NCBI GenBank assembly: GCA_002887195.1
Contig: PJAB01000179.1
Span: 1 to 35,951 of the forward strand
Origin: Chrysochromulina parva
Lineage: Eukaryota; Haptophyta; Prymnesiales; Chrysochromulinaceae
DNA: 35,951 bases
Direction of reading: 5' to 3'
Numbering within the stretch: position 1 is the stretch's first letter; each line of letters starts with the position of its first letter. Shown here piece after piece: positions 1 to 8,140 of this stretch. A program made the position numbers and the translations under genes. The notes under the pieces were generated by a model. That model saw only the letters and a list, made by a program, of their open reading frames with translations, was not told the origin of the DNA and made no database searches.

Positions 1-80
<80 letters not shown>

Positions 81-99
81 CCCCCCCCCCCCCCCCCCC
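1..99. repeat. poly-C homopolymer tract
   Basis: The first 99 bases are C except for an A at 46 and a G at 80. It is a simple homopolymer tract at the window edge. No gene signal is visible in it. It may be a genuine microsatellite or partly a sequencing/assembly artefact. Confidence 0.95.
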
Positions 100-273
100 G
101 GCGGGCCCCCGCTAGCTTGCAGAACGAGTCACTGGGCAACAGGGTTACAGGCACCAAAAGCTCCCCGTGATTCGCGTCGTTGCGCCCGCGCACGCGAAGG
201 CATTGCGCGAAGGACGCGGGGTCCGAAGGGTTTTCGACAAATTAGCTTACTTGCTTTTTCGTGTTGAGTTGCG

Positions 274-311
274 TCAAGTCAAGTCTATTCAAAAACATTG
301 ACTTGACTTGA
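274..311. promoter_or_regulatory. Inverted repeat of TCAAGTCAAGTC upstream of the HIT gene
   Basis: A perfect 12-bp inverted repeat (TCAAGTCAAGTC at 274-285, its complement at 300-311) encloses a 14-nt AT-rich loop, about 75 bp before the HIT gene start. The TTGAC pentamer continues to about 320. A related stretch, CAAGTCAAGTCAA, occurs at 1873-1885 between two other gene starts. It could be a transcription-factor site or an RNA hairpin in the leader; neither is shown by the sequence. Confidence 0.45.
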
Positions 312-384
312 CTTGACTTGCGCAGCCGGATTCGCTTCATTCACAAGAGAGTGCAAGCCGCAAAATCGCCGCACGCGCTCCAAC

Positions 385-780
385 ATGGACGAGGTCCTCA
401 ACGCGCTCAAGGCGGCCCAGGCGGGTGATACCGGTGACCCGACGATCTTCGACAAGATCCTGGCCAAGCAGATCCCGTCCACGCCTGTGCACGAGGACGA
501 CCTGTGCTACGCGTTCCGAGACATTAACCCGCAGGCTCCCACGCACGTGCTCCTCATTCCCAAGTACAGGGCGGGCCTCACTCAGATTCGGCACGCCAAC
601 CCCGAGCAGCACTGCACCCTGCTCGGGCACATGATGTGTGTGGCTGCAAAAATCGGTCGTGAGGAGTGCCGCGGCGGCTTCCGGCTTGTGGTCAACGATG
701 GCGAGAATGGTGCCCAGTCGGTGTACCACCTGCACATCCACATTCTCGGCGGCCGGCAGATGATGTGGCCACCCGGCTGA
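385..780 (+). CDS. HIT-family (HINT-type) nucleotide hydrolase
   Basis: The 131-residue product is a histidine-triad protein of the HINT branch. This family hydrolyses adenosine phosphoramidates and aminoacyl-adenylates. The signature HLHIHILGG (about residues 115-123) carries the catalytic histidine triad, followed by the family-typical C-terminal RQMMWPPG. Upstream are the expected IFDKI, the DINPQAPTHVLLIPK substrate-pocket strand and the FRLVVNDG strand. The start chosen is the ATG at 385 (MDEVLNALK), which gives a length close to the usual 126 residues. The frame is open upstream to 313 without another ATG and reads with no targeting character, so a cytosolic/nuclear protein is likely. 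No intron is visible. The gene stands alone, with a TTGAC-rich inverted repeat upstream. Confidence 0.92.
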   Translation: MDEVLNALKAAQAGDTGDPTIFDKILAKQIPSTPVHEDDLCYAFRDINPQAPTHVLLIPKYRAGLTQIRHANPEQHCTLLGHMMCVAAKIGREECRGGFRLVVNDGENGAQSVYHLHIHILGGRQMMWPPG

Positions 781-1004
781 GTTATTGTACGCGAAGCGTC
801 GCCGCTGCCGCCGTAGTGGCTCTCCAGTCGGCCCTTCTGGATTTCGCGAGCATTCAGCTGTAAAGGGATTATGTGGCCACAGGTCCCCGCGATCGGAGCA
901 TCGGACGCGTCCGATACTCTCAACAAATTCTCTCATCAAAATTGCCCTGAGTCGGTGCAGAACGCATTTGTTTTTATTCTCGTTGCACTTGACTGCGTGA
1001 ACCA

Positions 1005-1784
1005 TTAAAGAGACTCGCCACCCGGCCGGCGTGGCGCCAGCCGCCCGCGAAACGTCCCTACTTCTCGGAACTCGGCCACTCCGAGTGTGAGAGAGAGCTG
1101 CGATGGCACCTGAACACGAATGCGGCCCTCGCCCATGCACAGCCCTGACGGCGAGCCCACGGCGGCACCGCCGACTAGGACAGCCACCAGGGCACTCGCC
1201 TCATCCACATCAAACGTGGCGTCGAACTGCAGCATCGTTCCCACGGGGAGCGTCGTGCTGCCACTGCGGCCATAGTCAATTTGCAGGTTCGCGGTCGTTC
1301 GGAGCCGCCACTGAAGCGCCTGTGGAGTTCCATCTCCGTCTAGAAGAGCCGTCCATGGTCCACTCGACGCGAGCAGACGCGAGTCGCGCAACAGCTTCGC
1401 CGTGCCTGAACATTCGGCCAGGTCGTAAGAGCCCTCGTCCAACTCGAAGCGGCAGAGGAGCTCAAGCACTCGGCTGTTGCTTCGCACATCTCGCGCATCG
1501 CCGAAGAGAGCCTTGGTTGCCACACCGCGAGGCGCGGGCGGCGGCGATAGCTCTGCTGATATCAGCCATCCATCGGGGCGGCAGATGGCCTTCGTGCGCT
1601 CAGCAGCGGCCGCAGAAGGCGGCGGTAGCGGACGCAGTCCCCAGAGTGCGGAGTCGGGTCGGAGCAGAATGGCTAAGCCACTGAGCACTGTCACGACAAT
1701 GCCAGCTGGTATCTCGGAACGCGCTGGTGTGCTGCGGCTCGGCGGGAGGGTTGGCATGCGCAGCGCCGGCAAAGCGGCGAGCAT
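1005..1784 (-). CDS. Unrecognised protein with N-terminal hydrophobic segment
   Basis: The frame encodes 259 residues from the ATG at 1784 (MLAALPALRMPTLPP). In-frame ATGs at 1847 and 1952 would lengthen it to 280 or 315 residues. A Ser/Arg/Pro-rich N-terminus is followed by a hydrophobic stretch (IPAGIVVTVLSGLAILL, about residues 24-40), compatible with a signal anchor or a thylakoid/plastid-type presequence in an alga. The rest looks like a compact mostly-beta domain containing LLCRFELDEGSYDLAEC, GTAKLLRDSRLL and PVGTMLQFDATFDV. I do not recognise the family. The gene is divergent from the next one and ends about 220 bp from the HIT gene, tail to tail. Coding is supported by a clean frame without low complexity, not by homology. 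Confidence 0.6.
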   Translation of the reverse strand: MLAALPALRMPTLPPSRSTPARSEIPAGIVVTVLSGLAILLRPDSALWGLRPLPPPSAAAAERTKAICRPDGWLISAELSPPPAPRGVATKALFGDARDVRSNSRVLELLCRFELDEGSYDLAECSGTAKLLRDSRLLASSGPWTALLDGDGTPQALQWRLRTTANLQIDYGRSGSTTLPVGTMLQFDATFDVDEASALVAVLVGGAAVGSPSGLCMGEGRIRVQVPSQLSLTLGVAEFREVGTFRGRLAPRRPGGESL

Positions 1785-2128
1785 CGTCGTCTCGAACCGT
1801 GGGTGTGAATATCGATTCAAAACACCTCTCCAAAACGTAAACAACATCACAGATGCGAAACGATACACACACCAAGTCAAGTCAACTGTGTACAAAGTAG
1901 CTTGACCTGAGGCACCTGTAGACTTCACACCACGAAACCATGCGAAACTCATCGACCAGATCCCTCAACGGGATGGCCACCATCTCAAACGTGGTTCGTG
2001 CGACACGCTGGCTTTTGGTGAATATAATGAATGTGTTCAGATCATCTATTGCATGAAGCGAGATAATTTTTTTCGTCGATTCCTCCCGCGCTCGATTCAT
2101 TAGCGAACCTCGCGGGTCTTTCTTCCTG
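1785..2128. promoter_or_regulatory. Divergent intergenic region with TCAAGTCAA motif
   Basis: This 344-bp stretch separates two divergent starts (1784 minus, 2129 plus) and is visibly less GC-rich than the genes. It contains CAAGTCAAGTCAA at 1873-1885 and CTTGACC at 1901-1907, echoing the inverted repeat before the HIT gene. In-frame ATGs at 1847 and 1952 of the minus gene lie inside it, so part may be coding. No TATA box stands out. Confidence 0.45.
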
Positions 2129-2761
2129 ATGCTTCCGTCCCATCAGATGTTGGATGCTGACGCGTTCGCCCGTTTGAGAGAGAGCCGAGCCGCCGCGCTC
2201 ATGCGGCAAGTCGAGCAGGCGGCCCTCGGGCCCACAGGTCCTGGCATTGCCTCTTGGCGCCAGAGGCTCACGAGTGTGCCACCGATGATGAAGCGCAAGC
2301 GTGATGAGACTGTGCCATCGAGCCGTCAGTGGCACAACATGCAGGGCCCAAGAGGACCACAGATCAATCTACCATCTCTGCCACCACCTTCGCCGACTTT
2401 CATAGCGGCCTTGCCGCTTTCGAGAGCCATCTCCCTTCTCGATGAGAAATCGCTCCTCGACACCCCATCTCTCACCAACTTGATCGATCGCAGGGAGCGG
2501 CTGTGCGGCTCCGAGCTCCCATTCAAGCTCCCATCGCCAATATTCTCCGAGGAGCGTCGGCCGAGCATGGACCGGACACCGACGTACTCCGAGTCGACGA
2601 TGACTTCAAGGCACGACTCGGATCTTGACGCAAGGATTGACTCCGACGACTCGGACATAAAGCCCACAAAGTTCAAGATGTTTAAGAAGGTGGACGGCGT
2701 CCGTCGCGTCCAGTCGCTCACCTGCCTCGATGCGCTGTGCATGATGGCCAACAACCCGTAG
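2129..2761 (+). CDS. Hypothetical disordered protein, Ser/Asp-rich
   Basis: The open frame encodes 210 residues and begins MLPSHQMLDADAFARLRE. It opens with a short helical stretch (residues 8-33), then a basic patch (MMKRKRDE), a Pro-rich segment (LPSLPPPSP), several SP/TP sites, and an acidic Ser/Asp block (SDLDARIDSDDSDIKP) before a basic C-terminal segment (FKMFKKVDGVRR). This is typical of a phosphorylated, disordered nuclear or regulatory protein, but no known domain is visible. The acidic DSDDSD stretch resembles casein-kinase-2 sites; that is inference. A second ATG (residue 7) is possible. The stop at 2759 precedes a long AT-richer gap. Confidence 0.6.
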   Translation: MLPSHQMLDADAFARLRESRAAALMRQVEQAALGPTGPGIASWRQRLTSVPPMMKRKRDETVPSSRQWHNMQGPRGPQINLPSLPPPSPTFIAALPLSRAISLLDEKSLLDTPSLTNLIDRRERLCGSELPFKLPSPIFSEERRPSMDRTPTYSESTMTSRHDSDLDARIDSDDSDIKPTKFKMFKKVDGVRRVQSLTCLDALCMMANNP

Positions 2762-3573
2762 CACTCTCTCGCGGATCTTTCATGCCTTGCACCTACCTTG
2801 CACCAAGCAAGCTATAAGGAAGCTTGCTTGTTTGCACCAAGCATGGAAGCATGTTCGTACCGGGTTCCCATGGAGGCGATCTGGAAGTACATGTAAGCCC
2901 CATAGCTCATAGCTCCTGTAAGCCAGTCTCGTATCTGTACTGTACCTCGAGACAGTGAACATTGGCCATAATGTCCATCCCGATGTCCTCCACATGCTCG
3001 TGTCATGTTAGTAGCATACATCCGATGTCTCATACTCATTCTGTCTCATGGTCGATTGGTCATGTGTACTCACAGTACATTGATCGGCATCTTGTTGCCG
3101 GGCGTCGTATGTGTTTCGGGCACAACGCACACACACTGGAACAATCATCATGTGCGAAATTCCTGTCGATACGCACCGGTGCGATATCGGCATATCGCAG
3201 CACGTCTCGGGTACCCTGTATCTTCAGTTCTTCACACCGAGGTCACACGAGTCGCGCTCCTTCCTCCCCCCCCAGGAGGCGAATTCCAGGTTTATAACCC
3301 TTGGTTTATAACTTAACCCCATACCACATGACATGAGGACATGATACCAGTGCCCTTCTCTCACCCCTTCTACAGACTGAAACTGAAACCACCCCCTTGT
3401 ACCGTACCCGCCTACCTCCATGCCTAAACTCCTACCTAGCTCCTGTACACACGAGGCTCTCAAGGCGGCCTCTGCTCGGCGCGGCTGTGAACAGCTCATT
3501 AAGCGGAACTGAATTGACATCTCATCAGCGAGATCCTATTCGGAGCTACAGGCCCAAAGCCAAGCATTTAATA
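2762..3573. other. Intergenic gap, AT-richer, no gene seen
   Basis: This 812-bp gap has lower GC than its surroundings and many short CATGT/GTACA-like words. Frames here are short and lack coding character. It must hold the 3' end of the disordered-protein gene and the promoter of the STI1-domain gene. I found no RNA gene, terminal repeats or spliced exon in it. Confidence 0.5.
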
Positions 3574-4551
3574 ATGATGCTGAAGACGCTGTTCCTCGCA
3601 GCGCTGCTGCCGACTGCCGCGCAATTCGGTCGCAAGAAGGAGGTCAATGCAGCTGGCTCGCTCGGCGACTTGGGTGAGGCGGCCGGCCATTCCAGTGGCC
3701 TGAGCGACGTCGACCTTGCCAGTAACATCCGGCCGCTTCTTTGAACCTCTCCTCCGTGTGTGCACTAGCGCGGCAACAACTACCAGCTAACTCGCTCGTC
3801 ACTCGCACCCGTGTACGCAGTGGCTGGTTGGGAGCAGCTTGGTAATAATCCAGAGAAGATGCAGGAGCTGATGGCCGGCTTCAAGGATCCCGACGTGTGG
3901 GCCAAGGCGGAGGAGATGCTCAAGGATCCGCAGTACATGGCGGCGGCGAAGGCCAAGCTGGCCGAGATCCAGGCCAAGGCGCAGGCCAACGGTCTCCTCG
4001 ATGAATACGGCCAGCCTATCCCCGGTGCGGCTGCGGCTTCGGCCGGTGGAATGGCGGGTATCATGAACGCGATGAAGAGTATGCATGGCGGTGATGCGGC
4101 TGGCACGGCTGGCGCGCAGGCGCGTGAGTGGGAGCTCGAGGCCATCGAGCGGCACAAGGCGGGCGAGCTGAACGCGGCCGAGCTCGGCATGGCCAACCTG
4201 AAGAATGCGATGAAGGACCCATCGGTGCTCCGCGAGGTATCGCAGATGATGCAGGATCCGGAGAATATGGCCGCTCTCAAGAAGATGATGGCGGACCCGT
4301 CGTTCCAACAGCAGGCGAGGCGTGTGGCGGAGCAGATGAAGGCGAGCGGCGACCTGCCCGACTTTGCCTCGCCGGAGATGCAGCAGCGCATGCAGCAGGC
4401 CATGAGGGATCCCAATCTCATGGCGAAGGTGCAACAAGCCATGAGCGGCATGGGCGGCGGCGGTGTGGGCGGCATGGGCGGCGGCGGTGTGGCGTCGGAA
4501 CTCGAGCGCCTACGCCGCGAGAATGCAGAGCTGCGCGCCCGCGTCGCGTAG
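3574..4551 (+). CDS. Secreted/plastid-type STI1-domain (Hsp70/Hsp90 cochaperone-like) protein
   Basis: Two exons (3574-3721 and 3821-4551) encode 292 residues. The intron is GTAACA...CGCAG with a CTAAC branch-point match at 3786-3790; splicing is phase 1 and joins ...VDLA to MAGWEQLGN. The start MMLKTLFLAALLPTAAQFG is a clear signal peptide, so the protein enters the secretory route or, in an alga with secondary plastids, the plastid. The mature part carries STI1/heat-shock-cochaperone motifs: NNPEKMQELMAGFKDPDVW near the N-terminus, then repeated DP helices (MKDPSVLREVSQMMQDPE, MMADPSF, MRDPNLMAKV). A Met/Gly linker and a short leucine-zipper-like end (LERLRRENAELRARVA) follow. STI1 repeats bind hydrophobic segments of clients in Hop, Hip, Tic40 and ubiquilins. 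No TPR is present, so it is a stand-alone STI1 protein. Its exact family and client are unknown. Confidence 0.8.
3722..3820 (+). other. Spliceosomal intron (99 nt, ordinary type)
   Basis: The donor is GTAACA and the acceptor TACGCAG, with CTAAC 30 nt before the 3' end. It is the only plus-strand intron I could fix and the clearest one without the short-period repeats that fill most minus-strand introns in this window. Confidence 0.8.
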
Positions 4552-5463
4552 TGTGCCCAGCAGAGGTGGCGAGACCCGAGAGGCGACGCGTCGTGACGAG
4601 CGCTAAGGAGAGCAGCGTGATGGCGCAAATGCGCCGAGTCGTCTTGGCTGCTGGAGGGTGAGCTGGAGGGCACCCGCTCATGCTTGTACAGCTCCACCTC
4701 CGATCTTGAGGCTGTACTCTAAACTTGCATACACCATGACAGATTGTTTTCACAGCGCACGTGAGTACATGTGTTTGAAAACGTTTATCGTTACCGAGGC
4801 GTCCCGCGCCCCGGTCCGGTTCGGTTGCGGCCTTCCGCGCCTTCCGCTTCCGCGTTCCGGGGCGGTCTCGCCTCTCTCCGTACGCTCCGCCGCGCGTACC
4901 TCTACTCGTCGCAAACTCGCAATCGGCAATGGCGCGGCGAGAGCGCAGCCCCGAGTGCATCCCCGCGGCGGTGCCGCGGCCCGCGCCGCGCCGACCCGGT
5001 CCGGCGTCCGCTTCCGTCCGCCCGGACTTGCCCGGAGCCCCGGACCCGCATGGCGCCGTCTCAGAGCGAGCCCTGGAACTTGTAACAGCTTTTCCGCGCG
5101 GCGCGGCGGGGGGGATTATATGACCGCGCGGGCCGGGTCCCGGGTGCGTCTGCATGGCGACCCCGGCGCCCGGGAACACACATCACACACGGCGGAACTC
5201 GGCGGAACACCTCCCACGCACACGCGGCCGGACGCACAGTGACGTGTCGTGAGCCAACAAATAAAACAACACACGTGTCTCTCAGAACGTGACGGGTTAA
5301 GGTTCGGGTTCGGGTTCGGGCTACAGCCGTAGGGTTAGCGTAAATTGCGTTACGGCGTCACCTGGACCTGCAGGCTCGAAGCTGGGGAGTCGCGTCCTCC
5401 GGTCGTGGCGTGCGCGCTAAATTTTTTAAATCTTTTTCATATCGCCCTGCCTACGTGCGCACC
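4552..5463. other. Intergenic gap between convergent genes
   Basis: This 912-bp gap lies between the 3' ends of the STI1-domain gene and the LRR gene. Most of it is very GC-rich sequence without a convincing ORF. A short run of GGTTCG hexamers (about 5301-5320) followed by AGGGTTAG resembles telomere-like wording but is too short and irregular to call. An AT-rich patch at about 5420-5442 may belong to the polyadenylation region of one flanking gene. Confidence 0.5.
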
Positions 5464-6036
5464 CTATGAGGTATCACCATGGCGTTCGTCCTCCAAAGCC
5501 GCTGCGCACCCAGTCACTATAAGGCGTTGCAACTGAGGTGGTATGTGTTCGATCGGGTTGCCTTCCAAGCGAATTCGCTGCAGCGACGGCATCGTTGCGA
5601 GTTGCTCGGGCAGCGTCGTCAAGCGGTTTTCGCTCACGTCCAGCGATTCCAGCTGCGGCAGAAGCCACACCTCGGGCAGCCGTGACAGCCGATTGCTGCT
5701 CAAGTCGAGATGCCGCAGGTCGCGCATGCGCGAGAGAACCATCGAGAGCTGACATAGGCACGTCTCGCCCACCTTTTCGCACATGTAGTTGTGGCAGATG
5801 AGCTCCTTCGAGTTGCGCAGCCGCAAGCCCGTCGCACGCTCTCGCAGCGCCTGTGAGAGCGAGGTAGCCCAGCGCGACATTTGCAGCCCAGACGAGGAGC
5901 CCCTCCTTATTAGTCCTTTCTCATTATGAATGTGAAGTTCAACGCAGTTATCGAAAGGGCGCGGCGCACACGCGACAGGCGACACGGATAGCAGTTCCGC
6001 TTGCCCTTTTGGCGTGTTGCGAGCACATGCACTCAT
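5464..6036 (-). CDS. Leucine-rich-repeat protein
   Basis: The 190-residue frame contains three to four LRRs of the SDS22/Shoc2-like (LPxxLxxLxxLxxLxLxxN) type: MRDLRHLDLSSNRLSRLPE, LPQLESLDVSENRLTTLPE and MPSLQRIRLEGNPIEHIPP. The region before them (ATGLRLRNSKELICHNYMC) is likely the N-terminal cap. Such domains are protein-binding scaffolds. The outermost ATG is at 6036; one at 5880 (MSRWATSLSQALRER) would give 138 residues and starts just before the first clearly structured segment, so I think it about as likely. No enzyme domain is attached. The gene lies head-on to the STI1-domain gene and ends about 0.9 kb from it. Confidence 0.8.
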   Translation of the reverse strand: MSACARNTPKGQAELLSVSPVACAPRPFDNCVELHIHNEKGLIRRGSSSGLQMSRWATSLSQALRERATGLRLRNSKELICHNYMCEKVGETCLCQLSMVLSRMRDLRHLDLSSNRLSRLPEVWLLPQLESLDVSENRLTTLPEQLATMPSLQRIRLEGNPIEHIPPQLQRLIVTGCAAALEDERHGDTS

Positions 6037-6419
6037 CAGAGATCAGTAGACAGTACACGACGCAGGGCACAGGGCAAGCAATGAGGGCAAGAAGCCGCTT
6101 ACAGGGGCCGGGGGGCCGGCGTCGCCCCCGCGGTGCGACGCCGGGTCGTGGACGCATTTGGCATTGACACCTAGCGTTCATGTATGATGTAACTCTAAGC
6201 TCAAGCTCATCTGATACTGTTCAACACACACACACACGCGGTGCCCTCTGCCATTCTCGGGGCTCCCAGTTCGGGGGCCTGGCCATCATCGCAGGAGATG
6301 TTCTTAGGAGATGTTCCAGGAAGATGTTTAGTGTCGCCCGGCGCTACTGGCCGGGGCAAAGGTGAGTGTGTGTCCGCTCGGCTCCCTCCTCTCGACCCTG
6401 TGGCTGCTGGCTGGCGCCT
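6037..6419. promoter_or_regulatory. Intergenic region with short CA repeat
   Basis: This 383-bp gap holds the promoter of the minus-strand LRR gene and the 3' end of the SET-domain gene. A short CA repeat (about 6222-6238) is present. Nothing else is recognisable. Confidence 0.4.
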
Positions 6420-7970
6420 TCACCGCTTGCCCTTCTTGCCCTTCTTTTTTGCGCCGCTGCCTCTGTCCTCGCTCGAGTTGCTTCGGGGCGTCACCACCGC
6501 CTGCGGCGCCGCCCGCGCTGGCCCTCCAACCAAATTCATCCCTCCAAGCCAATCTGCGGCCATCTCGGCCTCCGAGCGCGCGTCGGGTTTGGGCTTGCCC
6601 GATGTCTCCTCGAGCATCTTGAGCACATCGGCCATGTCTCCTTTGCCGTACAGGATCTCGATATGCGGGAGGTATCGCTCGACGAGTGCCACCACCGGCG
6701 CCGAGCGCTGCCGAGGCTTCAATTGACGAAGCTCGTGGGCCAAGACGAAGACGGCCTTCGCGCACTCGTGGACGGTCGTGTGCTCGCGCTCGCATTCACC
6801 GCCCCCGCAGCACTGTGCGGCGATGCACTCACAAATGCGCACGTGCCTGGCCGCCGCCTCAGCTGCGTCGGAGTGCAACTCGGCCTCTGAGCCGTGCGGT
6901 GCCGGAACGGGCACCCCTCGCGCCTTGGCGCGCTTGGCAGCCGTAGCGTGGTGCACGCAGAAGGTGGACAGGAGCTCATAAGAGATGGAGACGATCCAAT
7001 GCGCCGGGGAGAGCAGCTTGCTCGCACCCTCGGCCACGGCACGCACCGCGCTGGGCGACGCTACGTTGTTACCGGTAGACTCGTACGCCGCCGCTTTCAA
7101 CGGCAACAGCCTCATGAGCATCGACCTCTCGTGCTTGCACAGCACGGCCACCGCCTCAGCGTCGAGCGGTCCGCATGCACCGCACACCCATCGCCCGGAA
7201 GTGCTCTCCAAATTCCCGGGCGAGATGTCCGGGCGCGCGAAGCCAACGCACGCATCGCGCGGGCAGCAGACCGCACTCGTGTCATCGAGGCCCTGGCAGC
7301 GGGGACAGGTGCAGATGAAGTTCTTAGTTTCAAAGAGGTGTGCGCGCCGCTCGAGCGTGTTCTTCGTCCATAGCTCGTCGTCGTACGAGAACGTGATCAT
7401 CTCTCCCGGAGCGATCGGGCGGCATGCGCGGTACTCGAGCCCGCCGTGGCGCGTCTTCGACGTGTACGCGAGGTTCGGGCGGCACGAGTGCGCAACCTTG
7501 GAGCCGCGCGAGAAGAGCGCGGCCTTTTCGCTCTTCTTATCGCCATACACCGTCTCATGGCCTGTGTATTGATGCCCATTCATCTCGCGAATCATCAGCA
7601 GCTTGTGGATGTGTTCCGCTTCCATTCCGTGCACTCTGCAGAGCTCATCAGCGCGGGCACGGTTGAAGCTGACAAGAGCGTTTCCGCTTTGGTCGAGGTC
7701 GGGATGGCACATGTCGAGGATGGCAGCCTGCGCAGCCGGTGTCGCTTTGCTGAACGCACGGAGGAAGGAGGCCTCGTCGCCGCTGGTGTAGACGACGAGC
7801 GGCTGATCCTGCATGACGAGTTCGCCTATCGCAAAGGCACGCGTTGCAACGACGAAGCGACCTAGTGCCTCGTTCGTGTCCATTCGCAAGCCTTCACCCA
7901 TGTACTCAGGCGCGTCTGGCAAGGAAGTATTGATCGAAGAGTGGGATGCAAGAGAGGCGGTCGGCTCCAT
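6420..7970 (-). CDS. SET-domain protein lysine methyltransferase (SMYD/SET-like)
   Basis: This intronless gene encodes 516 residues. The SET domain is readable: N-terminal strand LGRFVVATRAFAIGELVM (about 36-53), then the S-adenosylmethionine/lysine-channel motif AHSCRPNLAYT (family consensus NHSCxPN; the leading N is A here), IAPGEMITFSYDD with the catalytic tyrosine, and a post-SET zinc motif FICTCPRCQG. No MYND finger sits in the insert, so it is a SET-type rather than a classical SMYD protein. A second Cys cluster (CCPRDAC, WVCGACG) follows, then a helical C-terminal half with its own Cys/His patch (CECIAAQCCGGGECEREH). The end is lysine-rich (GAKKKGKKGKR), suggesting nuclear entry. Such enzymes methylate histones or non-histone proteins; the substrate is unknown. 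The start MEPTASLASHS at 7970 is the first ATG. Confidence 0.88.
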   Translation of the reverse strand: MEPTASLASHSSINTSLPDAPEYMGEGLRMDTNEALGRFVVATRAFAIGELVMQDQPLVVYTSGDEASFLRAFSKATPAAQAAILDMCHPDLDQSGNALVSFNRARADELCRVHGMEAEHIHKLLMIREMNGHQYTGHETVYGDKKSEKAALFSRGSKVAHSCRPNLAYTSKTRHGGLEYRACRPIAPGEMITFSYDDELWTKNTLERRAHLFETKNFICTCPRCQGLDDTSAVCCPRDACVGFARPDISPGNLESTSGRWVCGACGPLDAEAVAVLCKHERSMLMRLLPLKAAAYESTGNNVASPSAVRAVAEGASKLLSPAHWIVSISYELLSTFCVHHATAAKRAKARGVPVPAPHGSEAELHSDAAEAAARHVRICECIAAQCCGGGECEREHTTVHECAKAVFVLAHELRQLKPRQRSAPVVALVERYLPHIEILYGKGDMADVLKMLEETSGKPKPDARSEAEMAADWLGGMNLVGGPARAAPQAVVTPRSNSSEDRGSGAKKKGKKGKR

Positions 7971-8140
7971 GATCCCTTGGAATGTTGACCGGAGGCCGAA
8001 CGGGGGGGCGGTGGTGTTTCAGTCGGGTGTTTTCGGGGAATAAACTGACGTTTCACAAACATGTCTTCCACGCAGGTTCCAGGAGCACCTTGTCCAGACA
8101 CGCTTGGTTCCACAGCGCACACCCACGCGCGCCGCTCCGT

